64,000 nucleotides of DNA, taken from CALBPI01 sp039815365. Lineage in GTDB: Bacteria > Pseudomonadota > Gammaproteobacteria > Steroidobacterales > Woeseiaceae. The stretch spans positions 1-64,000 of the forward strand of contig JBCBZK010000002.1 of assembly GCA_039815365.1 (NCBI GenBank), read 5' to 3'. Position 1 is the first letter of the stretch. Each line of letters begins with the position of its first letter. Below, in pieces: positions 35,497-44,185 of this stretch. The position numbers and the translations under genes are program-made. The notes below the pieces were generated by a model, which saw nothing but the letters and a program-made list of their open reading frames with translations, was not told the origin of the DNA and did no database searches.

Positions 35497-36273
35497 GTGA
35501 GTCAGATTCACCCTACCGCGCTGATTGACAGTGCCGCGGATATTGCGCAAGACGTCACCATCGGACCTTTTTGTGTTGTTGGTCCGGATGTAACGATTGG
35601 CAGCGGCACGGTTGTTGAGCCACACGTTGTCATCAAAGGCCCAACGACGATTGGTCGGGATAACCATATTTTTTCATTCGCAAGCATTGGCGATGAACCG
35701 CAGGACAAGAAATATGCTGGTGAGCCGACGTCACTGGAAATCGGCGACCGAAACACGATTCGTGAGAGTTGCACCATCAATCGCGGGACGACGCAAGATG
35801 CAGGTGTGACCCGGATTGGTAGCGACAACTGGATCATGGCTTATGTGCATGTCGCCCATGATTGCCAGGTCGGCAACAACGTCATCCTCGCGAACAACGC
35901 AACGTTAGCAGGGCATGTACATGTCGGCGACTGGGCGATTTTTGGTGGGTTCTCCGGCGTACACCAGTTCTGCCGAATTGGTGCCCACAGTTTCTTGTCG
36001 ATGTATGCCGCCGTCGCAAAAGATGTGCCTGCGTATGTCATGGTGACAGGTTCTCCTGCTGAGCCCCGAGGCATCAATATTGAGGGTCTGAAACGACGCG
36101 GATTTGACAAGCCGCAGATCAGCAATATTCGCGCGGCGTATAAGACGCTGTATCGCAATCAGCTTAGGTTGGAGGATGCGCTTTCAGAGTTGCGTGAGCG
36201 CTTGCCCGAGCAACCGGAGCTACAACTGCTGGTTGACTCCATAGAGCGCTCAGAGCGCAGTATCGTGCGCTGA
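35497..36273 (+). CDS. lpxA: UDP-N-acetylglucosamine acyltransferase LpxA
   Basis: A 258-residue protein (E. coli 262). It starts at GTG 35497, preceded by AGGAGTGACG; the frame extends upstream into fabZ without family likeness. It is a left-handed beta helix (IHPTALIDSAADIAQDVTIG), with the catalytic histidine in YVHVAHDCQVGN and HQFCRIGAHSF, followed by a helical C terminus with RGINIEGLKRRGF. It catalyses the first step of lipid A synthesis, transferring 3-hydroxyacyl from ACP to UDP-GlcNAc. Confidence 0.96.
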   Translation: MSQIHPTALIDSAADIAQDVTIGPFCVVGPDVTIGSGTVVEPHVVIKGPTTIGRDNHIFSFASIGDEPQDKKYAGEPTSLEIGDRNTIRESCTINRGTTQDAGVTRIGSDNWIMAYVHVAHDCQVGNNVILANNATLAGHVHVGDWAIFGGFSGVHQFCRIGAHSFLSMYAAVAKDVPAYVMVTGSPAEPRGINIEGLKRRGFDKPQISNIRAAYKTLYRNQLRLEDALSELRERLPEQPELQLLVDSIERSERSIVR

Positions 36274-36291
36274 CGCCCGGAGTATGGCGCA

Positions 36292-37437
36292 ATGAGGATA
36301 GCTCTGGTTGCTGGCGAGTTGTCTGGTGATACGTTGGGCGCTGGTCTTATTCGTACGCTCGCTGAGCGTTTTCCGAATGCAACGTTCGAAGGCATCGGTG
36401 GGCCCGGCATGCAGGCGGCAGGTCTGGACGCATGGTATGACTGTGAGGTGCTCGCTGTTATGGGGCTGACGGAGGTCCTTGCGCATTTGCCGCGACTGTT
36501 GAAGCTGCGGCGCGAGCTTGTGCAGCGGTGGACGACATCGCCGCCAGACGTTTTTGTGGGTATCGATGCACCTGACTTCAATATTGGCCTCGAGTTGCGA
36601 CTACGTCGCGGCGGCGTTCCTACCGTTCACTACGTGAGTCCATCCGTATGGGCGTGGCGCGAAAAACGTGTCAACAAGATTGCGCGAGCCTGTGATCGGG
36701 TACTGTGTTTGCTGCCGTTTGAACCGGCGTTTTATGAACGCCACAACGTCGCGGCAGATTTTGTGGGTCACCCGTTAGCCACCCGAATTGAGCCAACACG
36801 AGACGTCGGCGCGGCGCGCGATGCAATGGGGTTGCGGCCCGAACAGCCCGTGGTGACAGTGCTGCCGGGCAGCCGTCGCGGTGAGATTGAGCGCGTCGGG
36901 GCGGATTTTTTGAAGGCTGCGTTGCAGCTGATTGCGCGTAACCCGTCATTGCAGGTTCTTGTGCCGCTCGCGAGCGCCAGCGGTAGAACACATTTCGATA
37001 CACTCGATGCGGCGCGTGATTTATCACAGAACGTGCGGGTGTCCGTTGGAGATGCACATCAATGCATCGCGGCTGCCGACGTCTTGTTGTGCGCGTCCGG
37101 AACCGTCACGCTCGAAGGCTTACTGCATGGCAAACCGATGGTCGTCGGTTATCGTTTGGCTGCCTCTACGTTCCGTATTGTGCGATTGTTCAAGCTCGTG
37201 AAACTCAAATACTACTCTTTGCCTAATCTGCTAACCCCGACACCACTGGTGCCCGAGTTTATCCAACATGACATGACACCAGAGGCGCTCAGCGCAGCCG
37301 TACAAGCTCTGTTGGATGATCCACAACGCCGCGCCAGTATCGCAGCGACGTTTGCATCAGTGCATAACGAGCTCTCTCGCAACGCAGATGTCAGGGCGGC
37401 GGATGCCGTGACGCAGGTTGCACGACCACATGGCTAG
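36292..37437 (+). CDS. lpxB: Lipid A disaccharide synthase LpxB
   Basis: A 381-residue GT19 glycosyltransferase (E. coli 382). The N terminus LVAGELSGDTLGAGLI carries the conserved GExSGD. YVSPSVWAWREKRV, VGHPLA and LPGSRRGEIER are family motifs, and ASGTVTLEGLLHGKPMVVGYR is the UDP-binding part. It joins UDP-diacylglucosamine and lipid X into the lipid A disaccharide at the membrane. Its last 8 bases overlap the rnhB start. Confidence 0.96.
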   Translation: MRIALVAGELSGDTLGAGLIRTLAERFPNATFEGIGGPGMQAAGLDAWYDCEVLAVMGLTEVLAHLPRLLKLRRELVQRWTTSPPDVFVGIDAPDFNIGLELRLRRGGVPTVHYVSPSVWAWREKRVNKIARACDRVLCLLPFEPAFYERHNVAADFVGHPLATRIEPTRDVGAARDAMGLRPEQPVVTVLPGSRRGEIERVGADFLKAALQLIARNPSLQVLVPLASASGRTHFDTLDAARDLSQNVRVSVGDAHQCIAAADVLLCASGTVTLEGLLHGKPMVVGYRLAASTFRIVRLFKLVKLKYYSLPNLLTPTPLVPEFIQHDMTPEALSAAVQALLDDPQRRASIAATFASVHNELSRNADVRAADAVTQVARPHG

Positions 37438-38077
37438 GCGCGCTGCCACTGTGGCGCAGTTGTATCAGCCAACGCTTGCTGATGGTTTGGTCGCGGGCGT
37501 CGATGAGGCAGGCCGCGGACCGCTGGCTGGACCTGTGAGTGTGGCGGCTGTTGTGCTGGATCCCCGGCGCATTCCAGCAGGTCTGAATGATTCCAAGAAG
37601 CTCTCGCCCAGTGCGCGGCAACGTCTGTTTGTAGAAATCAATGAAATGGCATTGCATCAGTGCGTCATTATGGTGTCACCAGCAGACATCGACGCATTGA
37701 ATATCCTGCACGCGACGATGCATGGCATGCGTTGCGCCGTGGAAGGTTTGACCTGTACGTTGAGTGAAGTCGTCATCGATGGGAATCGGGCGCCCGATTT
37801 GACCTCGTTATCACCAAGGCCGCCGGTGCGCACTTTGATTGGTGGCGATGCGTTGCACGCGAGTGTTGCGGCCGCATCGATATTGGCCAAATGTACCCGC
37901 GACGCCGCGATGGTTGAATACGATGAGCAGTTTCCCGGTTACGGGTTCGCGAAGCACAAGGGATACCCGACGGTCGCGCACCGTGACGCACTGCAAACGT
38001 TAGGACCATGCGCTATCCATCGGCACAGTTTTGCGCCGGTTCGCGCCGCGGCAGCGCGGCATTGCGAGGGGTGCTGA
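37430..38077 (+). CDS. rnhB: Ribonuclease HII
   Basis: A 215-residue protein (E. coli 198) started at ATG 37430, which overlaps the lpxB stop by 8 bases; an in-frame TTG four codons earlier is less likely. AGVDEAGRGPLAGPVSVAAV holds the first acidic residues, LNDSKKLS and the later Asp in VIDGNRAPD and ILAKCTRDAAM complete the active site. It removes RNA and single ribonucleotides from DNA. lpxB-rnhB-dnaE is the order seen in E. coli. Confidence 0.95.
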   Translation: MARRAATVAQLYQPTLADGLVAGVDEAGRGPLAGPVSVAAVVLDPRRIPAGLNDSKKLSPSARQRLFVEINEMALHQCVIMVSPADIDALNILHATMHGMRCAVEGLTCTLSEVVIDGNRAPDLTSLSPRPPVRTLIGGDALHASVAAASILAKCTRDAAMVEYDEQFPGYGFAKHKGYPTVAHRDALQTLGPCAIHRHSFAPVRAAAARHCEGC

Positions 38078-41000
38078 GTGGCTGCGCGTAGTTCTGACGC
38101 TGTTCGTCGTGATTCGAGATTACCGGATACGGATCAGGGATTCGTTCATCTGCACGTACATACCCAGTACTCGATCATGGATGGATTGGTGCGTGTTCCC
38201 GAACTGATGTCGACTGCGCGTGAGTCGGCTATGCCGGCGGTTGCGTTGACCGATGCTGGCAACTTGTTCGCGATGGTCAAGTTCTACACAAAAGCGGTGC
38301 GGGCAGGTATCAAGCCGATCATCGGCGTAGAGTTTGCGGTGTACGACTCTGATCAACGCGGTGCTGAGGATGCACTCGTGCTGTTGTGCCAAAACGATGA
38401 GGGTTACAAAAACCTGACTAAACTGGTGACGCGTGCGTATCTGGAAGGTCAGCATCAAAGTCGCCCTGGGGTTGACTGGCGATGGCTCGATGCGAAAAGC
38501 ACGGCGGGTTTGATTGCCTTGTCCGGGGGGTTCGCCGGCGATCTCGCCCGATTGTGTTCAACAGGTGCGACAGATGCTGCGCTCGCGCGTGCCGAGCACT
38601 GGCAGACGATTTTTGCGGACCGTTACTATTTGCAGGTCTCGCGTACCGGGCGCGACGGTGAAAATCGCTGGATTCAACATGCGGTCCATATTGGCAATCG
38701 TTTGCAACTACCGTTAGTGGCAACTAATGACGTGCGTTTTCTGGCAGAGGAAGATTTTGACGCGCACGAAGCGCGGGTGTGTATCCACCAGGGTCGCACG
38801 TTGGCCGATACCTCAAGACCACGTAAGTACAGTAAGCAACAGTTCCTGCGCTCAGCTGTGCAGATGCGCGAATTGTTTGAAGATATCCCAGGTGCGCTGG
38901 ACAACACGCTGGCGATCGCCGCGCGTTGCAGTCTCGATCTCGAGCTTGGCAAGAGCTATTTGCCAGAGTTTCCGGTGCCCGATGGCAGCAGCGCGGCAGA
39001 CTGGTTACGCAAACAGTCGGCCCTCGGCCTCGAACGAAAAATTGCTGAAGGTGCCAACTCGGACAGCGACGTGGAGACTTACGACGCACGCTTGCAGCGC
39101 GAGCTCGACACCATCTGCAACATGGGGTTTCCCGGCTATTTTTTGATCGTCGCTGACTTTATTCGTTGGGCGCGGGAGAACGGTGTACCGGTCGGCCCGG
39201 GTCGTGGCTCAGGGGCCGGATCTTTGGTTGCGTTCGTGCTTGGCATTACCGACATTGATCCGTTGGAGCACGACTTGTTGTTCGAGAGATTCCTGAATCC
39301 CGAACGCGTGTCGATGCCGGATTTTGACGTCGACTTCTGTATGGAAGGTCGTGACCGTGTGATCGGATACGTTGCGGATCACTATGGTCGACATCGCGTA
39401 TCGCAGATCATTACGTACGGCACGATGGCAGCCAAAGCCGTAGTGCGAGACGCCGGTCGTGTGCTCGAATTTCCTTACGGATTCGTTGACCGGATCGCCA
39501 AGCTTATTCCGTTCGAGGTTGGCATGACGCTGGCGAAAGCGCTGGACGATGAGCCGGAGTTAGCACGTTTGCGCGAAGAGGACGATGAGGTTCGCAGTAT
39601 CCTTGATTTGGCGTTGTCGCTGGAAGGATGCGTACGAAATGCCGGTAAACACGCGGGAGGCGTTGTGATTGCGCCGACCGAGCTGACCGATTTTACGCCG
39701 CTGTATTGCGAGCAAGGCGGCAACAACCTTGTGACCCAGTTCGACAAGGATGACGTAGAAGCTGCTGGACTCGTCAAGTTCGATTTTCTCGGTTTGCGTA
39801 CGCTCACTATTATCGATCGCGCACTGGTTAATGTGAACGAGACGCGCGCGTTAGCCGGCGAGGCGCCAATCGATCTGAAAGCGCTACCAATGGATGACCA
39901 AGCGACGTTTGCGTTGCTACAGCGCTGCCACACGACTGCAGTGTTTCAGCTTGAGTCGCGCGGCATGAAAGATCTGATCAAGCGTTTGCGACCGGACAGT
40001 TTTGGCGATCTTGTTGCACTGGTCGCGCTGTTTCGACCAGGACCGCTACAGTCGGGAATGGTCGATGACTTCATCGCGCGCAAGCACGGTGAGGGCGGTG
40101 AAGTTATTGATTACCTGCACCCGGACTTGCAGCCGGTACTTGAGTCTACGTACGGCGTGATTCTCTATCAGGAACAGGTGATGCAAATCGCGCAGGTGTT
40201 GGCGGGTTACACGCTGGGCGGCGCCGATTTGCTGCGCCGTGCGATGGGTAAGAAAAAACTCGAAGAGATGGCCAAGCAGCGTGAAATTTTCGTCGAGGGT
40301 TGTGTGGCGCGCGATGTCGATCGGGCGCAGGCCGAGTATATCTTCGATTTGATGGAGAAATTCGCCGGCTACGGTTTCAACAAGTCACACTCGGCTGCAT
40401 ACGCGGTGTTGTCCTACCACACGGCGTGGCTCAAAGCGCATTATCCTGCGCAGTTCATGGCTGCCGTGATGTCGTCGGATATGGACAGCACCGACAAATT
40501 AGTCGGACTCAAAGATGACTGTCGCTTGCTCGGTATTGAGCTGCGTGGACCGGACGTCAACGCGTCTCTATGCCACTTTAGTGCGACGAGCGACGGTGCC
40601 ATTCGGTACGGGCTTGGTGCTGTCAAAGGCGTCGGACGCGCCGCGATCGATGCCATCGTTGAATCGCGCGAAGCCGACGGGCCATTCAAAGATCTGGCGG
40701 ATTTGTGCGCGCGGGTCGATACCAGTCGTATCAACAAACGTATGTTTGAGTCGCTGATCAAGTCCGGCGCAGCCGACAGTCTGCACGATAACCGCAGGTC
40801 AATGTTTGAGACGCTGCCAGAACTTGTGAAACGTGCCGAGCAAGACGCTCGCGCCGCAGCGGCAGGCCAGAACGATTTGTTTGGTAGTCTGAGTACACCG
40901 GATCCGGTCGCCGAGACGATTGTTTTGCGCGATGTAGCGCCCTGGAATCATGGCGACAGACTCAGCGCAGAAAAAGAAGCGTTGGGTTTGTACCTGAGTG

Positions 41001-41641
41001 GTCATCCGTTTGAAGTGTTCCGTGATATCGCGACACAATTGACTCACGGGAAACTGGGGGACATTGCATCGATTAAGCCGCCGTCGGGCGCGCACAACGG
41101 GAATGACTTTTCTCAGCCACGCAGGCAGGCGACGGTCGCAGGTCTGGTGTTCGACATACGCCGGCGCGGCAATCGTGTCACGTTGACGTTAGACGATGAT
41201 ACAGGTCGTGTTGATGTGAACCTGTACGCTGACATGGTCGATTCGGTGCGTCACTTGCTGGTAAAAGACAGCGTCGTGCTGGCAAGCGGCACGCTGCGGT
41301 GGGACAACTTCATGAATGCGTGGGCTGTTAGCGCAAGACAGTTGCGCGATTTTGACCATGTTATCGAGGAGCAGGCGACGAGTCTTGTGATCGCCATCGA
41401 GCGTCCCGAGAAGGACACCGACGCCGCCCTGCAAATGCGTGATTTGCAATCGGTGCTCAGACCGCACCGTGGTGGCAACTGTGATATCTGTGTGCACTAC
41501 CGTACCGACGACGCTGTGGCCCGGATCGCGTTCGGGCAACTGTGGCGCATCCGCATGTCACGTGAGTTGCGTGAACAATTGGCAAACATGTTCGGTGATA
41601 ACGCGATCAGAATTGGTTTTACAGTGGCCAATGGGGCATAG
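38078..41641 (+). CDS. dnaE: DNA polymerase III alpha subunit
   Basis: A 1187-residue C-family polymerase (E. coli 1160). The PHP domain opens FVHLHVHTQYSIMDG. The palm has PGRGSGAGSLVAFVLG and PDFDVDFC with the catalytic aspartates, and FNKSHSAAYAVLSYHTAWLK follows. A helix-hairpin-helix, an OB fold (RRRGNRVTLTLDD) and the tau-binding C terminus complete it. It is the replicative polymerase subunit, without intrinsic proofreading. It starts at GTG 38078 directly after the rnhB stop. Confidence 0.97.
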   Translation: MAARSSDAVRRDSRLPDTDQGFVHLHVHTQYSIMDGLVRVPELMSTARESAMPAVALTDAGNLFAMVKFYTKAVRAGIKPIIGVEFAVYDSDQRGAEDALVLLCQNDEGYKNLTKLVTRAYLEGQHQSRPGVDWRWLDAKSTAGLIALSGGFAGDLARLCSTGATDAALARAEHWQTIFADRYYLQVSRTGRDGENRWIQHAVHIGNRLQLPLVATNDVRFLAEEDFDAHEARVCIHQGRTLADTSRPRKYSKQQFLRSAVQMRELFEDIPGALDNTLAIAARCSLDLELGKSYLPEFPVPDGSSAADWLRKQSALGLERKIAEGANSDSDVETYDARLQRELDTICNMGFPGYFLIVADFIRWARENGVPVGPGRGSGAGSLVAFVLGITDIDPLEHDLLFERFLNPERVSMPDFDVDFCMEGRDRVIGYVADHYGRHRVSQIITYGTMAAKAVVRDAGRVLEFPYGFVDRIAKLIPFEVGMTLAKALDDEPELARLREEDDEVRSILDLALSLEGCVRNAGKHAGGVVIAPTELTDFTPLYCEQGGNNLVTQFDKDDVEAAGLVKFDFLGLRTLTIIDRALVNVNETRALAGEAPIDLKALPMDDQATFALLQRCHTTAVFQLESRGMKDLIKRLRPDSFGDLVALVALFRPGPLQSGMVDDFIARKHGEGGEVIDYLHPDLQPVLESTYGVILYQEQVMQIAQVLAGYTLGGADLLRRAMGKKKLEEMAKQREIFVEGCVARDVDRAQAEYIFDLMEKFAGYGFNKSHSAAYAVLSYHTAWLKAHYPAQFMAAVMSSDMDSTDKLVGLKDDCRLLGIELRGPDVNASLCHFSATSDGAIRYGLGAVKGVGRAAIDAIVESREADGPFKDLADLCARVDTSRINKRMFESLIKSGAADSLHDNRRSMFETLPELVKRAEQDARAAAAGQNDLFGSLSTPDPVAETIVLRDVAPWNHGDRLSAEKEALGLYLSGHPFEVFRDIATQLTHGKLGDIASIKPPSGAHNGNDFSQPRRQATVAGLVFDIRRRGNRVTLTLDDDTGRVDVNLYADMVDSVRHLLVKDSVVLASGTLRWDNFMNAWAVSARQLRDFDHVIEEQATSLVIAIERPEKDTDAALQMRDLQSVLRPHRGGNCDICVHYRTDDAVARIAFGQLWRIRMSRELREQLANMFGDNAIRIGFTVANGA

Positions 41642-41704
41642 CATGGGTGAGCCACGTACACGCGTGTGCTACCTTACGCGCAACGACTCAAACGGGGTTT
41701 GTCG

Positions 41705-42667
41705 ATGGACGTAAAATTTCTCGAATTCGAACAGCCGATTGCCGACCTTGAGGCAAAGATAGAAGGGTTGCGCTATGTCGGTGACGATTCTGAAGTGAAT
41801 GTCGCCGAAGAAGTGGATCGACTCGCGAAAAAGAGCGAAACGCTGACGAAGTCGATTTTTTCGAGCCTTACCGCTTGGCAAGTCGCGCAAGTTGCGCGAC
41901 ACCCGATGCGTCCTTACACGCTCGACTATGTCGATCTTATTTTCGACGACTTTCAGGAGCTGCACGGCGATCGTATGTACGCTGATGATTACGCCATCAT
42001 TGGTGGCATCGCGCGCATCGAAGGGTTGCCTGTGATGTTGATAGGTCACCAGAAAGGGCGCGACACCAAAGAACGCGTGCGTCGCAATTACGGGATGCCG
42101 CGGCCCGAAGGTTATCGCAAGGCACAGCGTCTGATGCGTCTTGCCGAGAAGTTCAAGTTGCCGGTCGTCACACTGATTGACACGCCAGGGGCGTACCCGG
42201 GTATTGGTGCAGAAGAGCGCGGTCAGTCCGAGGCGATCGCGAGTAGCCTTAAATTGATGGCGCGTTTACGTACACCGATTATCAGTGTCGTAATCGGTGA
42301 GGGTGGTTCTGGCGGTGCGCTGGCCATTGGCGTATCGGACAGGCTAATGATGCTGCAGTACGCGGTCTATTCGGTGATCTCGCCCGAGGGATGCGCGTCT
42401 ATTTTGTGGAAGAGCGCCGAGAAAGCGGCAGACGCCGCTGATGCCATGCGCATCACTGCTGCGCAGCTCAAGGGTTTTGGTCTGATAGATCATTTGATCG
42501 AGGAGCCTTTAGGCGGCGCACACCGCAGTTACAAGGCCGTGGCCGAGACATTGAAGAATGCGTTGCTCTCGCAAATCAACACGCTCGACGCATTGTCGAG
42601 CGAACAGCTACTGGAAGAGCGAGCTGCGAAAATTTCTGCATTTGGTGATTTTCGTATCGCAAGCTGA
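41705..42667 (+). CDS. accA: Acetyl-CoA carboxylase carboxyltransferase subunit alpha
   Basis: A 320-residue protein (E. coli 319) started at ATG 41705 (MDVKFLEFEQPIADLE), which aligns with the family; the open frame extends 13 codons upstream. Crotonase-fold motifs: FQELHGDRMYADDYAIIGG, IDTPGAYPGIGAEERGQSEA and GEGGSGGALAIG. With AccD it transfers the carboxyl group from biotin to acetyl-CoA, the committed step of fatty acid synthesis. The stop overlaps the tilS ATG by one base. Confidence 0.97.
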   Translation: MDVKFLEFEQPIADLEAKIEGLRYVGDDSEVNVAEEVDRLAKKSETLTKSIFSSLTAWQVAQVARHPMRPYTLDYVDLIFDDFQELHGDRMYADDYAIIGGIARIEGLPVMLIGHQKGRDTKERVRRNYGMPRPEGYRKAQRLMRLAEKFKLPVVTLIDTPGAYPGIGAEERGQSEAIASSLKLMARLRTPIISVVIGEGGSGGALAIGVSDRLMMLQYAVYSVISPEGCASILWKSAEKAADAADAMRITAAQLKGFGLIDHLIEEPLGGAHRSYKAVAETLKNALLSQINTLDALSSEQLLEERAAKISAFGDFRIAS

Positions 42668-43950
42668 TGATTGATGCGCAGCATATCGCTGCGCGCGTTC
42701 AAGCGCTCACGCTAAGGCTACCTGCGTTCACGGGTTTGTTAGTCGCGTTCAGCGGTGGTCGCGATTCGTCTGTGTTGCTGTCTCTAATGGCCCGTGCGGA
42801 CGTGGCACCTGTGCGTGCTGTCAACGTCGACCATGGCTTGCAGCCGGATATCGCGACGCAATGGCTGGCACATAATGCCCAATTTTGCGAGGGGCTCGGC
42901 GTACCGTTTACGCGCGTTTCGGTAGATGTTGCCGCGCACGGCGGAGAGAGTCTCGAGGCCGCTGCGCGACGGGCACGCTATGCGGCATTGGCAGGCGAAG
43001 CACGCACGGGCGAATTGGTGTTGCTGGCACAGCACGAGTCTGATCAGGCTGAAACGTTGTTGTTGCAGTTGCTACGCGGTGGTGGTCCGGACGGTCTGGC
43101 GTCGATGCCAACAGTTTCTGTGCTTGGCGAAACACTGATGGCGCGACCACTGTTGGACGTTACGGATGCTGACATTGCCGCTTATGCCCACGACCAGAGA
43201 CTCAGATGGTTTGAAGACCCGAGCAATCAAGACCAGCGCTTCGACCGCAACTTTCTGCGTGCCGTCGTTATGCCATCGCTGCGGGAGCGTTGGCCCTCCG
43301 TCGATCGTACGCTATCGCGCGGCGCGCAGTGGCAAGCAGAAGCGGCGCAGTTACAACACCAGTTAGGCGCTGCTGATATGCGTACGGTCACAATCGATGG
43401 TCGTGTGCTCAGCTGCGGGCGGCTTGCGAGGCTTACATCGAGTCGTTTATCGAATACGCTTCGCTTCGCCATTCGCGCCGCAGGGCTGACAACGCCCTCT
43501 GCGCAGCGACTTGCCGCGCTGCAGACGCTGGCGCTGCAGACCGCAGGCCGTGGCAGTGTTCGTTGGCACGGCGGTGTTGCGCTGCGCTACCGCGATCAGC
43601 TGCATTTGTTGGATGAGCTATCCCCTGACCCGGTCAGTGGTTGGTCGGCAGCGCTGCCGACGGATCATCGCTTGCAGCTACCGCATACGTTCGGCACGTT
43701 AGCATTGGCGGCAGAACGCGCGCACGCGACCTTGACCGTGCGCTTTCGTGAAGGGGGGGAGCGCGTTCCGTTGGCAGGTGGTCAACATCAAGCGCTGGCG
43801 AAGTGGTTTCAGCAACATGGCATTCCACCATGGCAGCGCAGTCGCATGCCATTGGTATTTGCCGGCGATACGCTCATCGCGATCGGCGAGCATCGCCTGT
43901 CTAGGTGGTCCGAGTTCGTGCCCGGCGGGGCGCTCATTTGGCGCCGCTAA
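42667..43950 (+). CDS. tilS: tRNA(Ile)-lysidine synthase TilS
   Basis: A 427-residue protein (E. coli 432). The PP-loop motif is AFSGGRDSSVLL (SGGRDS at 29-34). The catalytic core continues with NVDHGLQ and LAQHESDQAETLLLQLLRGGG (first histidine-aspartate motif), and WFEDPSNQDQRFDRNFLR. Two C-terminal tRNA-binding domains follow. It converts C34 to lysidine in the CAU tRNA for isoleucine so that it reads AUA. It is coupled to accA. A 235-base gap with its own promoter and structured RNA separates it from pyrG. Confidence 0.95.
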   Translation: MIDAQHIAARVQALTLRLPAFTGLLVAFSGGRDSSVLLSLMARADVAPVRAVNVDHGLQPDIATQWLAHNAQFCEGLGVPFTRVSVDVAAHGGESLEAAARRARYAALAGEARTGELVLLAQHESDQAETLLLQLLRGGGPDGLASMPTVSVLGETLMARPLLDVTDADIAAYAHDQRLRWFEDPSNQDQRFDRNFLRAVVMPSLRERWPSVDRTLSRGAQWQAEAAQLQHQLGAADMRTVTIDGRVLSCGRLARLTSSRLSNTLRFAIRAAGLTTPSAQRLAALQTLALQTAGRGSVRWHGGVALRYRDQLHLLDELSPDPVSGWSAALPTDHRLQLPHTFGTLALAAERAHATLTVRFREGGERVPLAGGQHQALAKWFQQHGIPPWQRSRMPLVFAGDTLIAIGEHRLSRWSEFVPGGALIWRR

Positions 43951-43951
43951 A

Positions 43952-43980
43952 TTGTCTCGTCACCGTCCATCTGGTATCTT
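43952..43980 (+). promoter_or_regulatory. Promoter in the tilS-pyrG gap
   Basis: TTGTCT (43952-43957) and TATCTT (43975-43980) are separated by exactly 17 bases, with an extended -10 TGG (43972-43974). Each hexamer matches four of six consensus positions. The predicted start is near 43987, at the upstream edge of the structured element. It begins one base after the tilS stop. Confidence 0.65.
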
Positions 43981-43986
43981 CTTCAT

Positions 43987-44141
43987 CCGATCCAAGCACA
44001 CAGTCTTGTGTGGACAAGGGCCGGAGTAAAGGCTTGCGCTGTAGGCGCAACGATAGCCACAACCGACGCATCGCGTAGGTTGTCGTTCTCGTTGGGGGCA
44101 GTGGCGATTAAGCGGTCCTTTACTCCGGCCTTTTTCTTTTT
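43987..44141 (+). ncRNA. Unrecognised structured RNA: pyrG leader attenuator or independent small RNA
   Basis: About 155 nt run from the predicted start to a T-run. GGCCGGAGTAAAGG (44019-44032) pairs perfectly with CCTTTACTCCGGCC (44117-44130), a 14-bp helix closing an 84-nt interior. Inside are a 6-bp hairpin (TTGCGC 44034-44039 with GCGCAA 44045-44050) and a longer arm (CAACC-G-ACGC, loop ATC, GCGT-A-GGTTG, 44060-44082). A GCCAC/GTGGC pairing (44056-44060 with 44101-44105) can extend that arm. The 3' side runs straight into TTTTTCTTTTT, so the closing helix is also an intrinsic terminator. I see no tRNA, 4.5S, 6S, tmRNA or RNase P features. It may regulate pyrG by attenuation or act on its own. 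Confidence 0.65.
44117..44141 (+). terminator. Intrinsic terminator of the pyrG leader / small RNA
   Basis: CCTTTACTCCGGCC (44117-44130), the 3' arm of the 14-bp closing helix, is followed by TTTTTCTTTTT (44131-44141). The 5' arm lies about 85 bases upstream, so termination depends on pairing the ends of the element rather than on a simple local hairpin. Confidence 0.8.
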
Positions 44142-44148
44142 GTAGCAA

Positions 44149-44167
44149 AGGTTTATTCGCTAAACCT
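44149..44167 (+). promoter_or_regulatory. Second hairpin just before pyrG
   Basis: AGGTTTA (44149-44155) pairs perfectly with TAAACCT (44161-44167) over a TTCGC loop. It lies 8 bases after the terminator T-run and 18 bases before the pyrG ATG, so it would sit at the 5' side of the ribosome-binding region (GGCGGTAA, 44174-44181). It could protect the mRNA end or affect initiation; no function is shown. Confidence 0.45.
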
Positions 44168-44185
44168 AATGCAGGCGGTAACTAA

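Noticed and set aside
43951..44185. tRNA, 4.5S, 6S or RNase P gene in the pyrG leader
   Set aside because: No acceptor/T-arm pattern, no GGAAGC-type SRP loop, and no long bulged helix of 6S; the structure is compact and ends in a terminator.
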